Of a stretch of DNA of 64,000 bases, positions 1-8,481 are shown piece after piece. Position 1 is the first letter of the stretch. Every line of letters starts with the position of its first letter. The notes under the pieces were generated by a model. The model was not told where the DNA came from. It made no database searches and was given only the letters and a program-made list of their open reading frames with translations. Source of the stretch: Bryobacterales bacterium KBS 96 (GTDB lineage: Bacteria; Acidobacteriota; Terriglobia; Bryobacterales; Bryobacteraceae); NCBI GenBank assembly GCA_000381625.1, contig KB906767.1, positions 4,269,357-4,333,356 on the forward strand. Reading direction: 5' to 3'. A program made the position numbers and the translations under genes.

Positions 1-58
1 CAACCTGCTCGTGGATGTGTCCGCGGGTATCCGCGTATCGCAACAAAAATTCCGCCAC
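1..58 (-). CDS. Type II secretion / type IV pilus platform protein (GspF/PilC-like), N-terminus only
   Basis: Reading leftwards from a GTG at 58, the window edge holds 19 codons giving MAEFLLRYADTRGHIHEQV. This resembles the opening of GspF/PilC-type inner-membrane platform proteins, which often begin with MAEF-(V/L)-x-Y-AD-x-RG-x-x-H. A purine-rich GGGAGAG lies about ten bases upstream and the lolA stop is only four bases before the GTG, so the gene would be the next one in the same minus-strand series. The rest lies outside the window, so the family call rests on these few residues only. Confidence 0.45.
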   Translation of the reverse strand, partial: MAEFLLRYADTRGHIHEQV

Positions 59-62
59 GCGT

Positions 63-728
63 CTAATTCTCTCCCGTGTTCACGGCGTTCACCACTTCGG
101 CCCCATCTGGGATCGCAAACGCGAACAGATCGTCGCTTACCTTGGGATTCACCGTTTCATCGCTGAAGGTGAAATCCAAAACAGACTCGTCTCGTCCGGT
201 GATCTTCAGTTCGCGGATCGAATAGTCCGGAGCAATCAGCATGGCGACCCTTTCATAAGGCAGGCGATCGTTTGCGGCCTTACCTTCAAGCCAGGTTCCG
301 CCCGTTCCGCCGTGGGTTTCAAACTCTCGAAACTCTTTCTTTAAATCCAGTTTTCCTAACAAAAATGCCATCGGCGCTCTGAGATCGTCGCTCGCTTTTA
401 GAGTAGACTTCTCCACCCGGTTGTCTTGCGAGGTATATAAATAGACTTCTTTCCCGTCCGAAATGAACAGTTTTCCTTCCGGTTGAGCATACGTCCAACG
501 CATGCGTCCCGGTTTACGCAGTACGAGACGGCCCGATTCGGGCGACCGCTCGTGCCCCGCGATCCGATATGTCTCGGTAAACGAAACCGAGAGGGTGCGA
601 GCGGCGTTATATCGGTGCTCCACTCCCCGGATCAGGGTCTGAAGCTCTGTCGGGCCGGCGAAGACGCCTTCGGCGGCCAGCAAACCGATCGCCACGCACA
701 CCAGCCACATCAATCCCGATTGACGCAT
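63..728 (-). CDS. lolA: Outer-membrane lipoprotein carrier protein LolA-like
   Basis: A 221-residue protein with an N-terminal signal peptide (hydrophobic stretch LMWLVCVAIGLLAAEGVFAG), hence periplasmic. It carries the LolA-type pattern: a scaffold around GRLVLRKPGRMRWTYAQPEG, then a strand with ISDGKEVYLY and a later FTFSDETVNPKVSDDLFAF. LolA carries lipoproteins from the LolCDE exporter to the outer membrane; the fold is also used by lipid-handling paralogues. An upstream in-frame extension to 944 would overlap pdxH and lacks a signal peptide at its start, so the ATG at 728 was chosen. It sits downstream of pdxH and upstream of a GspF-like gene. Confidence 0.8.
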   Translation of the reverse strand: MRQSGLMWLVCVAIGLLAAEGVFAGPTELQTLIRGVEHRYNAARTLSVSFTETYRIAGHERSPESGRLVLRKPGRMRWTYAQPEGKLFISDGKEVYLYTSQDNRVEKSTLKASDDLRAPMAFLLGKLDLKKEFREFETHGGTGGTWLEGKAANDRLPYERVAMLIAPDYSIRELKITGRDESVLDFTFSDETVNPKVSDDLFAFAIPDGAEVVNAVNTGEN

Positions 729-846
729 CACAAAATAGATTCGTTTACTTAACTTCAATCCCAAGTAACAGCCGGCGCGACGAGCAGGTGCGCCAGTTTT
801 TCTTTCCTGCCGTGTGTGGGCATCCCGCGCTGTGTCGGCTGGCCAT

Positions 847-1518
847 TTACGGCGCCAACCGCTCCCGTTGCCATAACTGATCCTGGTCCCGCCAGTACTG
901 TAAACGGTCATGCAGCCGGTTCGGCCGTCCCTGCCAGAATTCAATGACTTCCGGCTCTACACGATAGCCGCCCCAGAACTCCGGCAGCGGCACATCCTCG
1001 ATTTCCGAATAGCGCGCTTCCAGGTCCTTAAGCCGCGCTTCCAACGACGTGCGATTGGGAATCACGGCGCTTTGATGCGATGCCCACGCTCCTAGCCTGC
1101 TCCCTTTCGGCCGGCTCTGAAAGTAATGTTCAGATTGGCCACGCGAAACCCGTTTGACTATCCCTTCCACCCGTACCTGGCGCTCCAGTTCCGCCCAATA
1201 TAAAGTCAGAGCGGCTCGTGGATTTTCTCGCAATTCCCGCGCCTTCCGGCTCTCGTAGTTCGTATAAAACACAAACCCGGCCTCATCCACTTCTTTCAGC
1301 AGAACAATCCGAGCGGATGGACGGCCATCCGGCGTCGCGGTAGCCAGCGTCATTGCGTTTGGCTCTTTCAGCCCCGCTCGCAGCGCTTCCGCAAACCACT
1401 TTTCAAACTGCGCGATCGGGTTCGTGTCCACGGCTGCTTCATCTAGTCCGCCTTGGGTATAGTTTTCCCGTAAGTCGGCAAGCGACAGTTTTAGCGATGA
1501 TGCCGCGTGGTCGGCCAT
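847..1518 (-). CDS. pdxH: Pyridoxamine 5'-phosphate oxidase
   Basis: A 223-residue protein of the usual PdxH length. This cytoplasmic FMN enzyme oxidises pyridoxine or pyridoxamine 5'-phosphate to pyridoxal 5'-phosphate, the last step of vitamin B6 synthesis and salvage. The core contains [20 protein letters not shown] and [20 protein letters not shown] (FMN and phosphate contacts). [11 protein letters not shown] follows, and the C-terminal signature [14 protein letters not shown] is followed by the usual W-x-RERLAP end. The start is an ATG in the expected place. It lies between dnaJ and lolA on the same strand. Confidence 0.95.
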   Translation of the reverse strand: MADHAASSLKLSLADLRENYTQGGLDEAAVDTNPIAQFEKWFAEALRAGLKEPNAMTLATATPDGRPSARIVLLKEVDEAGFVFYTNYESRKARELRENPRAALTLYWAELERQVRVEGIVKRVSRGQSEHYFQSRPKGSRLGAWASHQSAVIPNRTSLEARLKDLEARYSEIEDVPLPEFWGGYRVEPEVIEFWQGRPNRLHDRLQYWRDQDQLWQRERLAP

Positions 1519-1644
1519 TCAAACACAGCGAATTTCTCTCCCCAGTGTGACATCTCCGGCCCGTGATTTCACGGAACGGCGCCCGTACTCACGTGCCGCG
1601 CCCCGCCAGTCCACGCCAAACCTGCGGATTGGACGGATAGTGGA

Positions 1645-2772
1645 CTATTGCGTAAAGAAGTCCCGCACCTTCTCGAACACGCTCTTTTCGTGAGGCTTAT
1701 TCTCGGTGGGCAGCAGCTCCTGCAACTGCTCGAACAGGCGCCGCTGTTCTTTGTTGAGCTTTTTGGGGACCTGCACGTCGATATGCACGTACAGGTCGCC
1801 TCGCCCCCGGCTGTTTACCTCGGGAACGCCTAGATTCCGCAGCCGGAATTGGGCGCCCGCTTGGGTTCCCTCCGGAATTTTGATGGTCTGCTGGCCGTCG
1901 AACGTCTCAATCCCGATCTCCGCTCCCAACGCGGCCTGGGCGATATTGATGGGCAGCGTGCAATGCAGATCGTTATCCCGCCGCTCGAAAATAGGATGTT
2001 CGGCTACCTTGATGACGACGTAAAGGTCTCCTGGCTGGCTACCCGGAGGCCCCGGGTTGCCTTCGCGCTGCAGGCGCAAGCGGGTGCCATTATCCACGCC
2101 GGCCGGAATATTGACCCGCAGCTTTTTTTCTGTCCGCGAATAGCCTTCGCCTTTGCACTGCTGGCAAATCTGGCGAATCACCTGTCCACGGCCGCTGCAA
2201 GTGGGGCAGGTTTTGCGGATGGTGAGAAAGCTTTGCTGGTACAGCACCTCGCCGCGGCCATTGCACGTAGCGCATTTCACCATGCCGCCGTTGGGCTCGG
2301 CGCCGGCGCCCTGGCATCGCGCGCAAGCTTCCAGGCGGGGCACCTGCAGGTCGGCGCCCAAGCCCTTCATCGAATCTTCGAAGCTGATTTCCAGGTCGTA
2401 GCGAATGTCTTCCCCGCGCTGCTGCGTTCTCGACCGCCGGCGGCTGCCGCCCCCGAACAGATCGCCAAAGCCGAATAGATCGCCCAGAATATCGCCGAAA
2501 TCCGCAAATACGGACTCGTCGAAGCCCGGCGCGGCGTTTCCGTTCACCGCCTGATGACCGTACCGGTCGTAAGCGGCGCGGCGCTGAGGATCGCTCAGAA
2601 TGCTATACGCTTCGGCGGCTTCTTTGAATCTCTCTTCCGCCGCCGGGTCGTTGGGGTTGCGGTCGGGGTGATATTGCAGCGCTAGTTTGCGGTATGCGCT
2701 CTTGAGCGTCTGGTCATCGCAGTCGCGGGTTACCGACAGTACTTCGTAATAGTCTCGTTTGGCGACGCTCAT
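1645..2772 (-). CDS. dnaJ: Chaperone protein DnaJ
   Basis: A 375-residue full-length type I DnaJ, the co-chaperone that stimulates DnaK ATPase. It has an N-terminal J domain with HPD at about residues 33-35 (QYHPDRNPND), a Gly/Phe-rich linker (DLFGFGDLFGGGSRRR), and four zinc-binding CxxCxGxG repeats: CARCQGAG, CATCNGRG, CPTCSGRG and CQQCKGEG. A C-terminal substrate-binding domain containing PGDLYVVI and GDLYVHI follows. It is 33 bases downstream of grpE in an hrcA-grpE-dnaJ order. dnaK itself is not in the window. Confidence 0.97.
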   Translation of the reverse strand: MSVAKRDYYEVLSVTRDCDDQTLKSAYRKLALQYHPDRNPNDPAAEERFKEAAEAYSILSDPQRRAAYDRYGHQAVNGNAAPGFDESVFADFGDILGDLFGFGDLFGGGSRRRSRTQQRGEDIRYDLEISFEDSMKGLGADLQVPRLEACARCQGAGAEPNGGMVKCATCNGRGEVLYQQSFLTIRKTCPTCSGRGQVIRQICQQCKGEGYSRTEKKLRVNIPAGVDNGTRLRLQREGNPGPPGSQPGDLYVVIKVAEHPIFERRDNDLHCTLPINIAQAALGAEIGIETFDGQQTIKIPEGTQAGAQFRLRNLGVPEVNSRGRGDLYVHIDVQVPKKLNKEQRRLFEQLQELLPTENKPHEKSVFEKVRDFFTQ

Positions 2773-2805
2773 TTTCTCGCTATTCCGGTTGGCTTCAAGG
2801 GTTGT

Positions 2806-3363
2806 TTACTGTTCGACCGCGACTTTCACCATCGCGGGACGCAACAGACGCCCTTTGAAGTTGTAGCCGCGCTGGTATTCTTCGAGGATCGTGTGATCCG
2901 GGTATTCATCCGTTTCCACCATTTCCACCGCGTGGTGAATGTGTGGATCGAACAGCACATCCTTAGTAGAAATCGGCTCCAGGCCGAGCTTCTTTAATAG
3001 ATCGTAAAAGCGCTGGTAGATCAGTTCCATACCGCGCGCGTAATCCTTATCGGTGCTTTCCACCTTCAGCGCCCGCTCGAAATCGTCTAACACGGGCAAC
3101 AATGCTTTCACGCTATCCATGCTCGCGAATTCGAAGACCTCGGTCTTCTCGCGCTCCACGCGCCGGCGAAAATTTTCAAATTCCGCCTGCCGGCGCTGTA
3201 GCAGATCGTGCAGTTCACCCTTATCTTTTGCAAGCTGATCGCGATCGGCGTTAGCCGCGGTAAGCTGCTCGGCCAAATTAGGGAGAACTTCTTTGTTTTG
3301 TGCCCCTTCGCCTTGGGAATCTGGCGAGGATTGGGGATCGGCCGTAGAATTCACGGTTTCCAT
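2806..3363 (-). CDS. grpE: Nucleotide exchange factor GrpE
   Basis: A 185-residue GrpE, the DnaK nucleotide-exchange factor. An acidic, disordered N-terminus leads into a long coiled coil (LTAANADRDQLAKDKGELHD) containing the conserved FENFRRRVEREK block, then the beta-wing domain with DNVL-like LLPVLDDFERAL. It ends in YNFKGRLLRPAMVKVAV, the family's usual C-terminus. AGGAAG seven bases upstream of the ATG supports the start. It lies between hrcA and dnaJ in the heat-shock set. Confidence 0.96.
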   Translation of the reverse strand: METVNSTADPQSSPDSQGEGAQNKEVLPNLAEQLTAANADRDQLAKDKGELHDLLQRRQAEFENFRRRVEREKTEVFEFASMDSVKALLPVLDDFERALKVESTDKDYARGMELIYQRFYDLLKKLGLEPISTKDVLFDPHIHHAVEMVETDEYPDHTILEEYQRGYNFKGRLLRPAMVKVAVEQ

Positions 3364-3434
3364 ATCGATTCTTCCTGAAATCTCAGCGTAACAGAGGCGC
3401 CCTGGCGCCTACACGAAACTGTGGTGTGTTGTGG

Positions 3435-3454
3435 GGTCGAGGCATGCCTCGACC
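3435..3454. repeat. 20-bp perfect palindrome following TTGTGGGG
   Basis: GGTCGAGGCATGCCTCGACC is a perfect 20-base palindrome in the hrcA-grpE spacer, immediately after TTGTGGGG (3429-3436, overlapping by two bases). A second hairpin-forming GGCGCC-CTGGC-type element is just upstream. The same TTGTGGGG-plus-hairpin arrangement recurs at 25415 and 41861, so this looks like a dispersed palindromic element rather than a site specific to the heat-shock genes. Confidence 0.6.
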
Positions 3455-3465
3455 GTTTTACGCAA

Positions 3466-4494
3466 TCACACGACAGATGTCTTGAACGCCTGCCCCACAT
3501 GTAACACGGCTGAGATCGCGCGCGCATAGTTCATGCGCATTGGCCCGAGGACCGCTACTTTCGTCTCGAGACCGTTCGCCAGCTCGAAGCGAATGCCGAT
3601 CAGCGAAAGCTCGCCCATGCTCGGATGCAGGTCCGACAGGCCGACATGAATGCCCACTTCGCCATTCGGGTCGAGGAAGCGATCAAGCAGTTGAAGGATG
3701 CGCTTCTTCTCCTCGAGCGTATGAAATAGTTCCCGCAGCCTCTCCCTGGTGAGATGAAGATCGAGTCCAATCAGGTTGCCGACGCCGTCGAGGTGTACCT
3801 CGGCGGCGAGCCCGAAGTCCAGCAATCCCTTCGAATAAAGCAGGTTGACACGATTCAGAATCGCATCATAAGCGGCACTCTCAAGTTCGAAACGCCGCTT
3901 CAATTCGCGATGTATGTTCGGCAGCATCCACCCGCTGAAATTGTAGTTGATGTAGTTGCGTATATTGACCAGTTCGTCCTGTGTCAAGCGATCGTTTACC
4001 GCAACCACCCGATGGCGGACCATCTTGTCGCGCGTGGCAACCACCATGAGCACCCGCGAGTCCGGCAGCAGCATCAATTCGATCTGATCGAGTGTCCGAT
4101 TCTCGCTCGGAATTGCAGCCGCGATGCCGAGTTGACGCGTCAGTTGCGTCAATAACTGGGAAGAGCGCTCAATTCGGTCCTCGACCGCAGGAAACTGCTG
4201 TAGTTCCGCCTGCAGCCGGTCTAATTCCGCCTGCACGATGCGGCTTCCCATCAGGGTACCCGCGTAACTCTGAAATGCCTGTTCGGTCGGCACGCGTCCC
4301 GCCGACGTATGCGGTTGCGAGAGATACCCTTCCTCGGCCAAATCGGCCATCATATTCCGGATTGACGCCGGGCTCAGGGGGTGGCGCCGGGCAATCGTCC
4401 GCGAAGCCACAGGTTCGCCTGTGTCGATATAGTTCTGCACGATGGCGTGCAGAACTTCGAAATGGCGAGGCGATAAAGCGCCGAAATGGTTCAT
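3466..4494 (-). CDS. hrcA: Heat-inducible transcription repressor HrcA
   Basis: A 342-residue repressor of class I heat-shock genes; it normally binds CIRCE operators and is folded by GroEL. The N-terminal winged helix is visible in LSPRHFEVLHAIVQNYIDTG, followed by PVASRTIAR and SIRNMMADLAEEGYLSQPHTSAGRVPT. The GAF-like inserted-dimerisation domain follows. An ATG at 4521 gives nine extra residues, but family members begin just before the LSPR block, so 4494 is preferred. Downstream grpE and dnaJ share the strand. No CIRCE sequence (TTAGCACTC-N9-GAGTGCTAA) is seen upstream. Confidence 0.93.
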   Translation of the reverse strand: MNHFGALSPRHFEVLHAIVQNYIDTGEPVASRTIARRHPLSPASIRNMMADLAEEGYLSQPHTSAGRVPTEQAFQSYAGTLMGSRIVQAELDRLQAELQQFPAVEDRIERSSQLLTQLTRQLGIAAAIPSENRTLDQIELMLLPDSRVLMVVATRDKMVRHRVVAVNDRLTQDELVNIRNYINYNFSGWMLPNIHRELKRRFELESAAYDAILNRVNLLYSKGLLDFGLAAEVHLDGVGNLIGLDLHLTRERLRELFHTLEEKKRILQLLDRFLDPNGEVGIHVGLSDLHPSMGELSLIGIRFELANGLETKVAVLGPMRMNYARAISAVLHVGQAFKTSVV

Positions 4495-4503
4495 GGTTTC
4501 GCC

Positions 4504-4543
4504 GCCGGTTGCTACCGGCAACGCTTTCTATTACTAGAGTATA
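4504..4543 (-). promoter_or_regulatory. Possible hrcA promoter and leader hairpin
   Basis: Upstream of hrcA, TATACT on the minus strand (4543-4538) resembles a sigma-70 -10 box, without a convincing -35 at the right distance. Between it and the ATG, GCCGGT-AGCA-ACCGGC (4519-4504) forms a perfect six-base-pair stem with a four-base loop ending nine bases before the start codon. It could mask the ribosome-binding region. This is inference from sequence only. Confidence 0.3.
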
Positions 4544-4664
4544 AGGCCTGGAGCCTGAGCGCGCGACTATCAAGCGCCGCCGGTCCTGCAACGTACTTAC
4601 GGCCCCGATTAGTACCGAAGTCTTGAAAATGCCGGAAAACCGGCTCAGACGGAAATCCAGCCAA

Positions 4665-5114
4665 TTAACGGAGCGATTCGAGATCGACGGCCTTCGCGTG
4701 CCGCCATAACCGCTCCAGGTCATAGTACGATCGCGCCGCGGTCGAGAGGATATGGACGAGAAAATCGCCATAGTCCAGCAATATCCATTCGGCGGGATCA
4801 TATCCTTCGGCGCTTACTGGCAGTTCGCCAAGCTCCTTGAGTTGTTTGCCGATCTCATCGGCGATGGCCTGCCCCTGGCGTGGATTCGCCGACGTGCAGA
4901 TCACGAAATAATCGGTGAAGGACGTAACCTCGCGCAGATCGAGCACCAGGAGATCTTTGGCTTTTTTGGATTCGGCGGCGCGCACGGCAACCAGCCAGTT
5001 GGGCAATTCCGTGGTGAGGGGGCCCTGATGGCCCTGTGTGATATCTCGGAGTTTTGAGCTCGTGAGGACTTCTCCCTGGCCCCAGCCTACTACATTTGTG
5101 GCTCGCAACAGCAA
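4665..5114 (-). CDS. rsfS: Ribosomal silencing factor RsfS
   Basis: RsfS (Iojap family) binds L14 of the large ribosomal subunit and blocks subunit joining when nutrients are low. The core matches well: KDLLVLDLREVTSFTDYFVI, TSANPRQGQAIADEI, EGYDPAEWILLDYGDFLVHI and YYDLERLW near the C-terminus. The reading frame opens with a TTG at 5114 (149 codons), but the family is usually about 110-120 residues. A start at the TTG beginning LPNWLVAVRAAE, about 38 codons in, is possible, so the N-terminus is uncertain. It is the first gene before hrcA. Confidence 0.85.
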   Translation of the reverse strand: MLLRATNVVGWGQGEVLTSSKLRDITQGHQGPLTTELPNWLVAVRAAESKKAKDLLVLDLREVTSFTDYFVICTSANPRQGQAIADEIGKQLKELGELPVSAEGYDPAEWILLDYGDFLVHILSTAARSYYDLERLWRHAKAVDLESLR

Positions 5115-5169
5115 AGGAAGTAGCCGATCCGGGGCTGAAAAAATTTAGGCGGTGCGCCGAGTCTGTGAA

Positions 5170-7011
5170 CTAACTCCCACTACGGCTTCCACTTTGTTCG
5201 TATTCATGTAAACGCCTCAGATTCTTCCATTCTTCGGACGTCATTGCATAAACTAGCAGGCCGATTGCCAGGACGAAACTTACCCACCGGCCAACATAGT
5301 CCGAGATCTTCAGAGCAAAAAACATTTTGATATCGGTCGTGCCGTTGGGAAGCGCGATAGTGGCCAATCCGCGGGTGTTGTCGCAACCGATGACAAGCGG
5401 CTTCCCGGTTTTCAAGTCGATGGCTTTCCATCCTGGAAAACAGATAAGGTTCATCACTACCGTATCGGTAGTGGTCGGGTTTGTGTGTACAACAAATCCG
5501 CCGACGGGATTCCGGATAACATTCCAGTGGCGACTGGCAGGAAGCCGCCGGCTTCGTACAAGGGCCAGCGGCTGCTGACTATCGCCGACGGGCTGAAATG
5601 CGTGCCCGGCGTAAGAGTAGTACTGATCCACATCCACTCCGGTAACGATCGCATGTCTCCGAAAGCTCGAAATACTCAGAGCCACCAGGTTTCCAGACCC
5701 AAGCAGCACGAGAACCGCCGCTGTCAGGCCAGCCAACCGGAAGCGCGAGCGTCGTTGAGCGCGGACGCGTTCCCAGCAGCCCGCCGAGACAGCGGCCAAA
5801 GCGACGCAGGTGATGGTCGAAAATCTCCACGGAAACTGAATTGTTTTCAAAGGCGGGAGGACATCGGCGATCCAGTGACTTGGATAGGTCTGTACATAGA
5901 TGCTGATAATACCGATGGCAAGCCAAACGGTCAGATTCGTATCTCGCCACCACCGGTTCGTCATCAATACGCAAACCGCTCCCGCGAGCACCATCAACGC
6001 GTCGCCAATCAGAGATTCGATCGCCGCAAAGCCGACGTATTTGCTCTCTCGAACGAAGCCCGGCTCGAATAGCCGTAAGGCGCGCACCACCGTCTTTTCG
6101 GCGGATGCCGAAGCGCCGTGCCGCTGCATTGCTGAGATAACACTGCTGGTCGGAACCTTCAAATAATTGTCGTCGTAGATGTGATTCAGCCGTGGATTGG
6201 GATGCATTTCGACATTCCGATAGTCGGCGGCAAACGGAAATAAATAAAACGACGAAAGCAATATACCGGCGCCTAGCGCGAAACCTAAGCCGCCAAGCCG
6301 CGTCCGTGAACCGGGCGACACCGGCCTTACCAACATTGCCTGTACAACAATCAGGGGAAGCAGCATTGCGGCCGTAATGGGATGGGAGCATACAAGAGCG
6401 GCAAAGAGAAAAGAAATCGCGACAAAATACGTCCGGCTCTTTCGCCCGCTCATCAGATTGCGAGTATGGAGCAGTATTAGCGGAATCAGGCTGTAGGCAA
6501 CCAGCTCTCCCAGCGCATATCTCTCGTACGCATCGACGCCGAAATGGTAGGGAGCGAATGCATATACGAGCGATCCGAACAAAGCCGCCGTCGGCGAACA
6601 CCACGACTTCAGCCACTCATACGCTGCCCAACCGGATGAGGCGATCAAAATGAATAAAGTTGCCGTGACGAGGGCAGGCGCGGCGCTTGCTACATCCATC
6701 CGGGTCAGAAAGTGAATTGGCCAATACACGGCCAGAAGGAAAAAATATGGCAGCGGATACTGAATGAGGAAAATCGGAGAGCCCTGTCCTCCGTTCAACG
6801 TGCTTAACCAGCGGGGATAGAGATCATTTGGACCGAGTTCGCTGAGAAAGGCGCGGAAGTAAGATAAGTGTGGATCCAGGTCCTTGCCCTGTACGACGCC
6901 CTTCCACAAAATCGGAGCGACGTTCAGGAACGCGATCGCCAAAATCAACAACACTGCATAATGGCGCTGTAGAAAGCGAACTGGATTGTGAGGGCCGCGC
7001 TTGCGGAACAT
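5170..7011 (-). CDS. Polytopic membrane protein, PTPS-related / GT-C-like
   Basis: A 613-residue integral membrane protein with about a dozen hydrophobic segments. The N-terminus has a loop with QGKDLDPHLSYFRAFLSELG and LYPRWLSTLNGGQGSPIFLI, typical of the '6-pyruvoyl-tetrahydropterin synthase-related' membrane family (PF10131), which resembles GT-C glycosyltransferases of lipid-linked sugars. The acidic D-x-H in the first periplasmic loop fits a GT-C catalytic site. A C-terminal soluble stretch (about residues 455-580) precedes a final membrane span. Substrate unknown; despite the family name, no pterin synthase domain is visible. It lies 55 bases upstream of rsfS. Confidence 0.7.
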   Translation of the reverse strand: MFRKRGPHNPVRFLQRHYAVLLILAIAFLNVAPILWKGVVQGKDLDPHLSYFRAFLSELGPNDLYPRWLSTLNGGQGSPIFLIQYPLPYFFLLAVYWPIHFLTRMDVASAAPALVTATLFILIASSGWAAYEWLKSWCSPTAALFGSLVYAFAPYHFGVDAYERYALGELVAYSLIPLILLHTRNLMSGRKSRTYFVAISFLFAALVCSHPITAAMLLPLIVVQAMLVRPVSPGSRTRLGGLGFALGAGILLSSFYLFPFAADYRNVEMHPNPRLNHIYDDNYLKVPTSSVISAMQRHGASASAEKTVVRALRLFEPGFVRESKYVGFAAIESLIGDALMVLAGAVCVLMTNRWWRDTNLTVWLAIGIISIYVQTYPSHWIADVLPPLKTIQFPWRFSTITCVALAAVSAGCWERVRAQRRSRFRLAGLTAAVLVLLGSGNLVALSISSFRRHAIVTGVDVDQYYSYAGHAFQPVGDSQQPLALVRSRRLPASRHWNVIRNPVGGFVVHTNPTTTDTVVMNLICFPGWKAIDLKTGKPLVIGCDNTRGLATIALPNGTTDIKMFFALKISDYVGRWVSFVLAIGLLVYAMTSEEWKNLRRLHEYEQSGSRSGS

Positions 7012-7174
7012 ACTTCATCGGGCGCCGCTTCGACGAGCGCGCCAGCATCCGCACGGTAAAATAGTTATGCGTTGCGCGCAAGTGGGTCATTTCCCAGGTG
7101 CTACTTCCCGGGAATCGAGCGCACGTCGCTCCCCACGCGTTTACGATGCGATGTGAGGATCGGAAGCGCTTACT

Positions 7175-8242
7175 TTAGCCATGTTGCGTTGTGAAGTTCG
7201 CTAACTGTTCCAATTTGGCTTTGGCTGCTCCGGAATCGATGGATTCCTGCGCAAGTTGGCAGGAGGCGCGGATATCAGCCGCCTTATGGGCGAGCAACAG
7301 CGCGGCGGCGGCGTTCACAAGGACAATGTCGCGTTGAGGGCCCATCTTGCCGGCCAGAATGTCTCGAACGATTTGCGCATTCTCCTCGGGTGAGCCACCC
7401 TTCAGATCCTCGATGGAGGCGGTCTCCACGCCAAAGTCCTGAGGCGACCACATGCCTTTCTGCACTTTGCCGTCCTCCACTTGAAAGCAGACAGTCGGGC
7501 CGGTCGTCGATATCTCGTCTAATCCATCGGCGCCGTGTACGACATAGGCGCGCTCCGTCCCGAGTCGCGAAGCTGTCTGAGCCAGAATCTCGGCCGCGCG
7601 TATGGAGAACGCTCCAATCAACTGCATGCGAGCCTGCACGGGATTAGTAAGCGGGCCCAGCAGATTGAAAACTGTCTGGCCCTTCAACTGAAGGCGGGCT
7701 TCCTGTGCGTGCTTAACGGCGGGATGCAATAGAGGCGCATAGAGGAAGCCTATGCCGGTCTGCCGAACGCATTCGGCGACATCTCCTGCCGATAAACTGA
7801 CACGCACTCCCAACTGCTCCAGTACGTCCGCGCTGCCGCACTGGCTGGAAATACGCCGATTGCCGTGCTTTGCGACGCGCAGTCCGGCTCCCGCAACGAC
7901 AAATGCCGTGGCCGTCGAGATGTTAAACGTGTTCGCACCATCCCCGCCGGTGCCGCATGTATCCAGCACGGGTTCCTGCGACTGATCGAGATGGACCGGT
8001 TGCGCCATGTCGCGCATCGCGCTGGCGAAACCGACGATTTCGGCCACCGTCTCACCCTTGCGGCGCAGATATGCGAGAACCTCGGCAATACCGGCCGTAT
8101 CCATCGAACCCGAAAGCATTTCGCACATCAGGTCGTGTGCCTCCGCTTGCGTCAGATGGACAGAATTGCGAAATGGAAGAAAGCGCATGCCTTCGCTACT
8201 CATTCGACCACATGTTTCGAAATCGGCGCCGAACGTTGCCAT
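7175..8242 (-). CDS. trpD: Anthranilate phosphoribosyltransferase
   Basis: A 355-residue TrpD, second step of tryptophan synthesis, joining anthranilate to PRPP. The PRPP/Mg site is clear: DTCGTGGDGANTFNISTATA followed by KHGNRRISSQCGSADVLE, with FNLLGPLTNPV later. An N-terminal helical bundle contains the usual EAHDLMCEMLSG. The ATG at 8242 is given, but in-frame ATGs at 8203 and 8188 start closer to the family N-terminus (MRFLPFRNSVHLTQAEA). No other trp genes are nearby, so it is encoded alone. Confidence 0.93.
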   Translation of the reverse strand: MATFGADFETCGRMSSEGMRFLPFRNSVHLTQAEAHDLMCEMLSGSMDTAGIAEVLAYLRRKGETVAEIVGFASAMRDMAQPVHLDQSQEPVLDTCGTGGDGANTFNISTATAFVVAGAGLRVAKHGNRRISSQCGSADVLEQLGVRVSLSAGDVAECVRQTGIGFLYAPLLHPAVKHAQEARLQLKGQTVFNLLGPLTNPVQARMQLIGAFSIRAAEILAQTASRLGTERAYVVHGADGLDEISTTGPTVCFQVEDGKVQKGMWSPQDFGVETASIEDLKGGSPEENAQIVRDILAGKMGPQRDIVLVNAAAALLLAHKAADIRASCQLAQESIDSGAAKAKLEQLANFTTQHG

Positions 8243-8391
8243 GGGTATCTATTCGCCTACCGCACAAGGTGCGTGTGGTGTTTCTCGCTCGTTGGATTTT
8301 TCCGCCAAATACCATTGAAGCATTACCAATCGCGTGTTCCCGCCGAACTGCCGCGATTGCGCCGAGCTGCCATTTCCCGCGAGCGTTGCGG

Positions 8392-8461
8392 CGCTATGTC
8401 CACGTTACTGTTCTTCGTCAGCCTCGACTTTCCGTGAACCTGTGACGCTATGCCCACGTTA
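8392..8461. repeat. Two direct 16-bp repeats upstream of the DinB-like gene
   Basis: CGCTATGTCCACGTTA (8392-8407) recurs as CGCTATGCCCACGTTA (8446-8461), one mismatch in 16, with 54 bases from start to start. Both lie in the spacer between trpD and the DinB-like gene. Each contains an ATG opening a very short reading frame (13 and 5 codons), the second ending just before the ribosome-binding site of the next gene. They could be paired protein-binding sites or upstream mini-ORFs. Confidence 0.45.
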
Positions 8462-8481
8462 AAGTGAGAGGAAGGATAACC

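Noticed and set aside
5579-6616. 345-codon minus-strand frame
   Set aside because: Overlaps the PTPS-related membrane gene in another frame of the same strand; composition is that of a shadow (Arg/Cys-rich).
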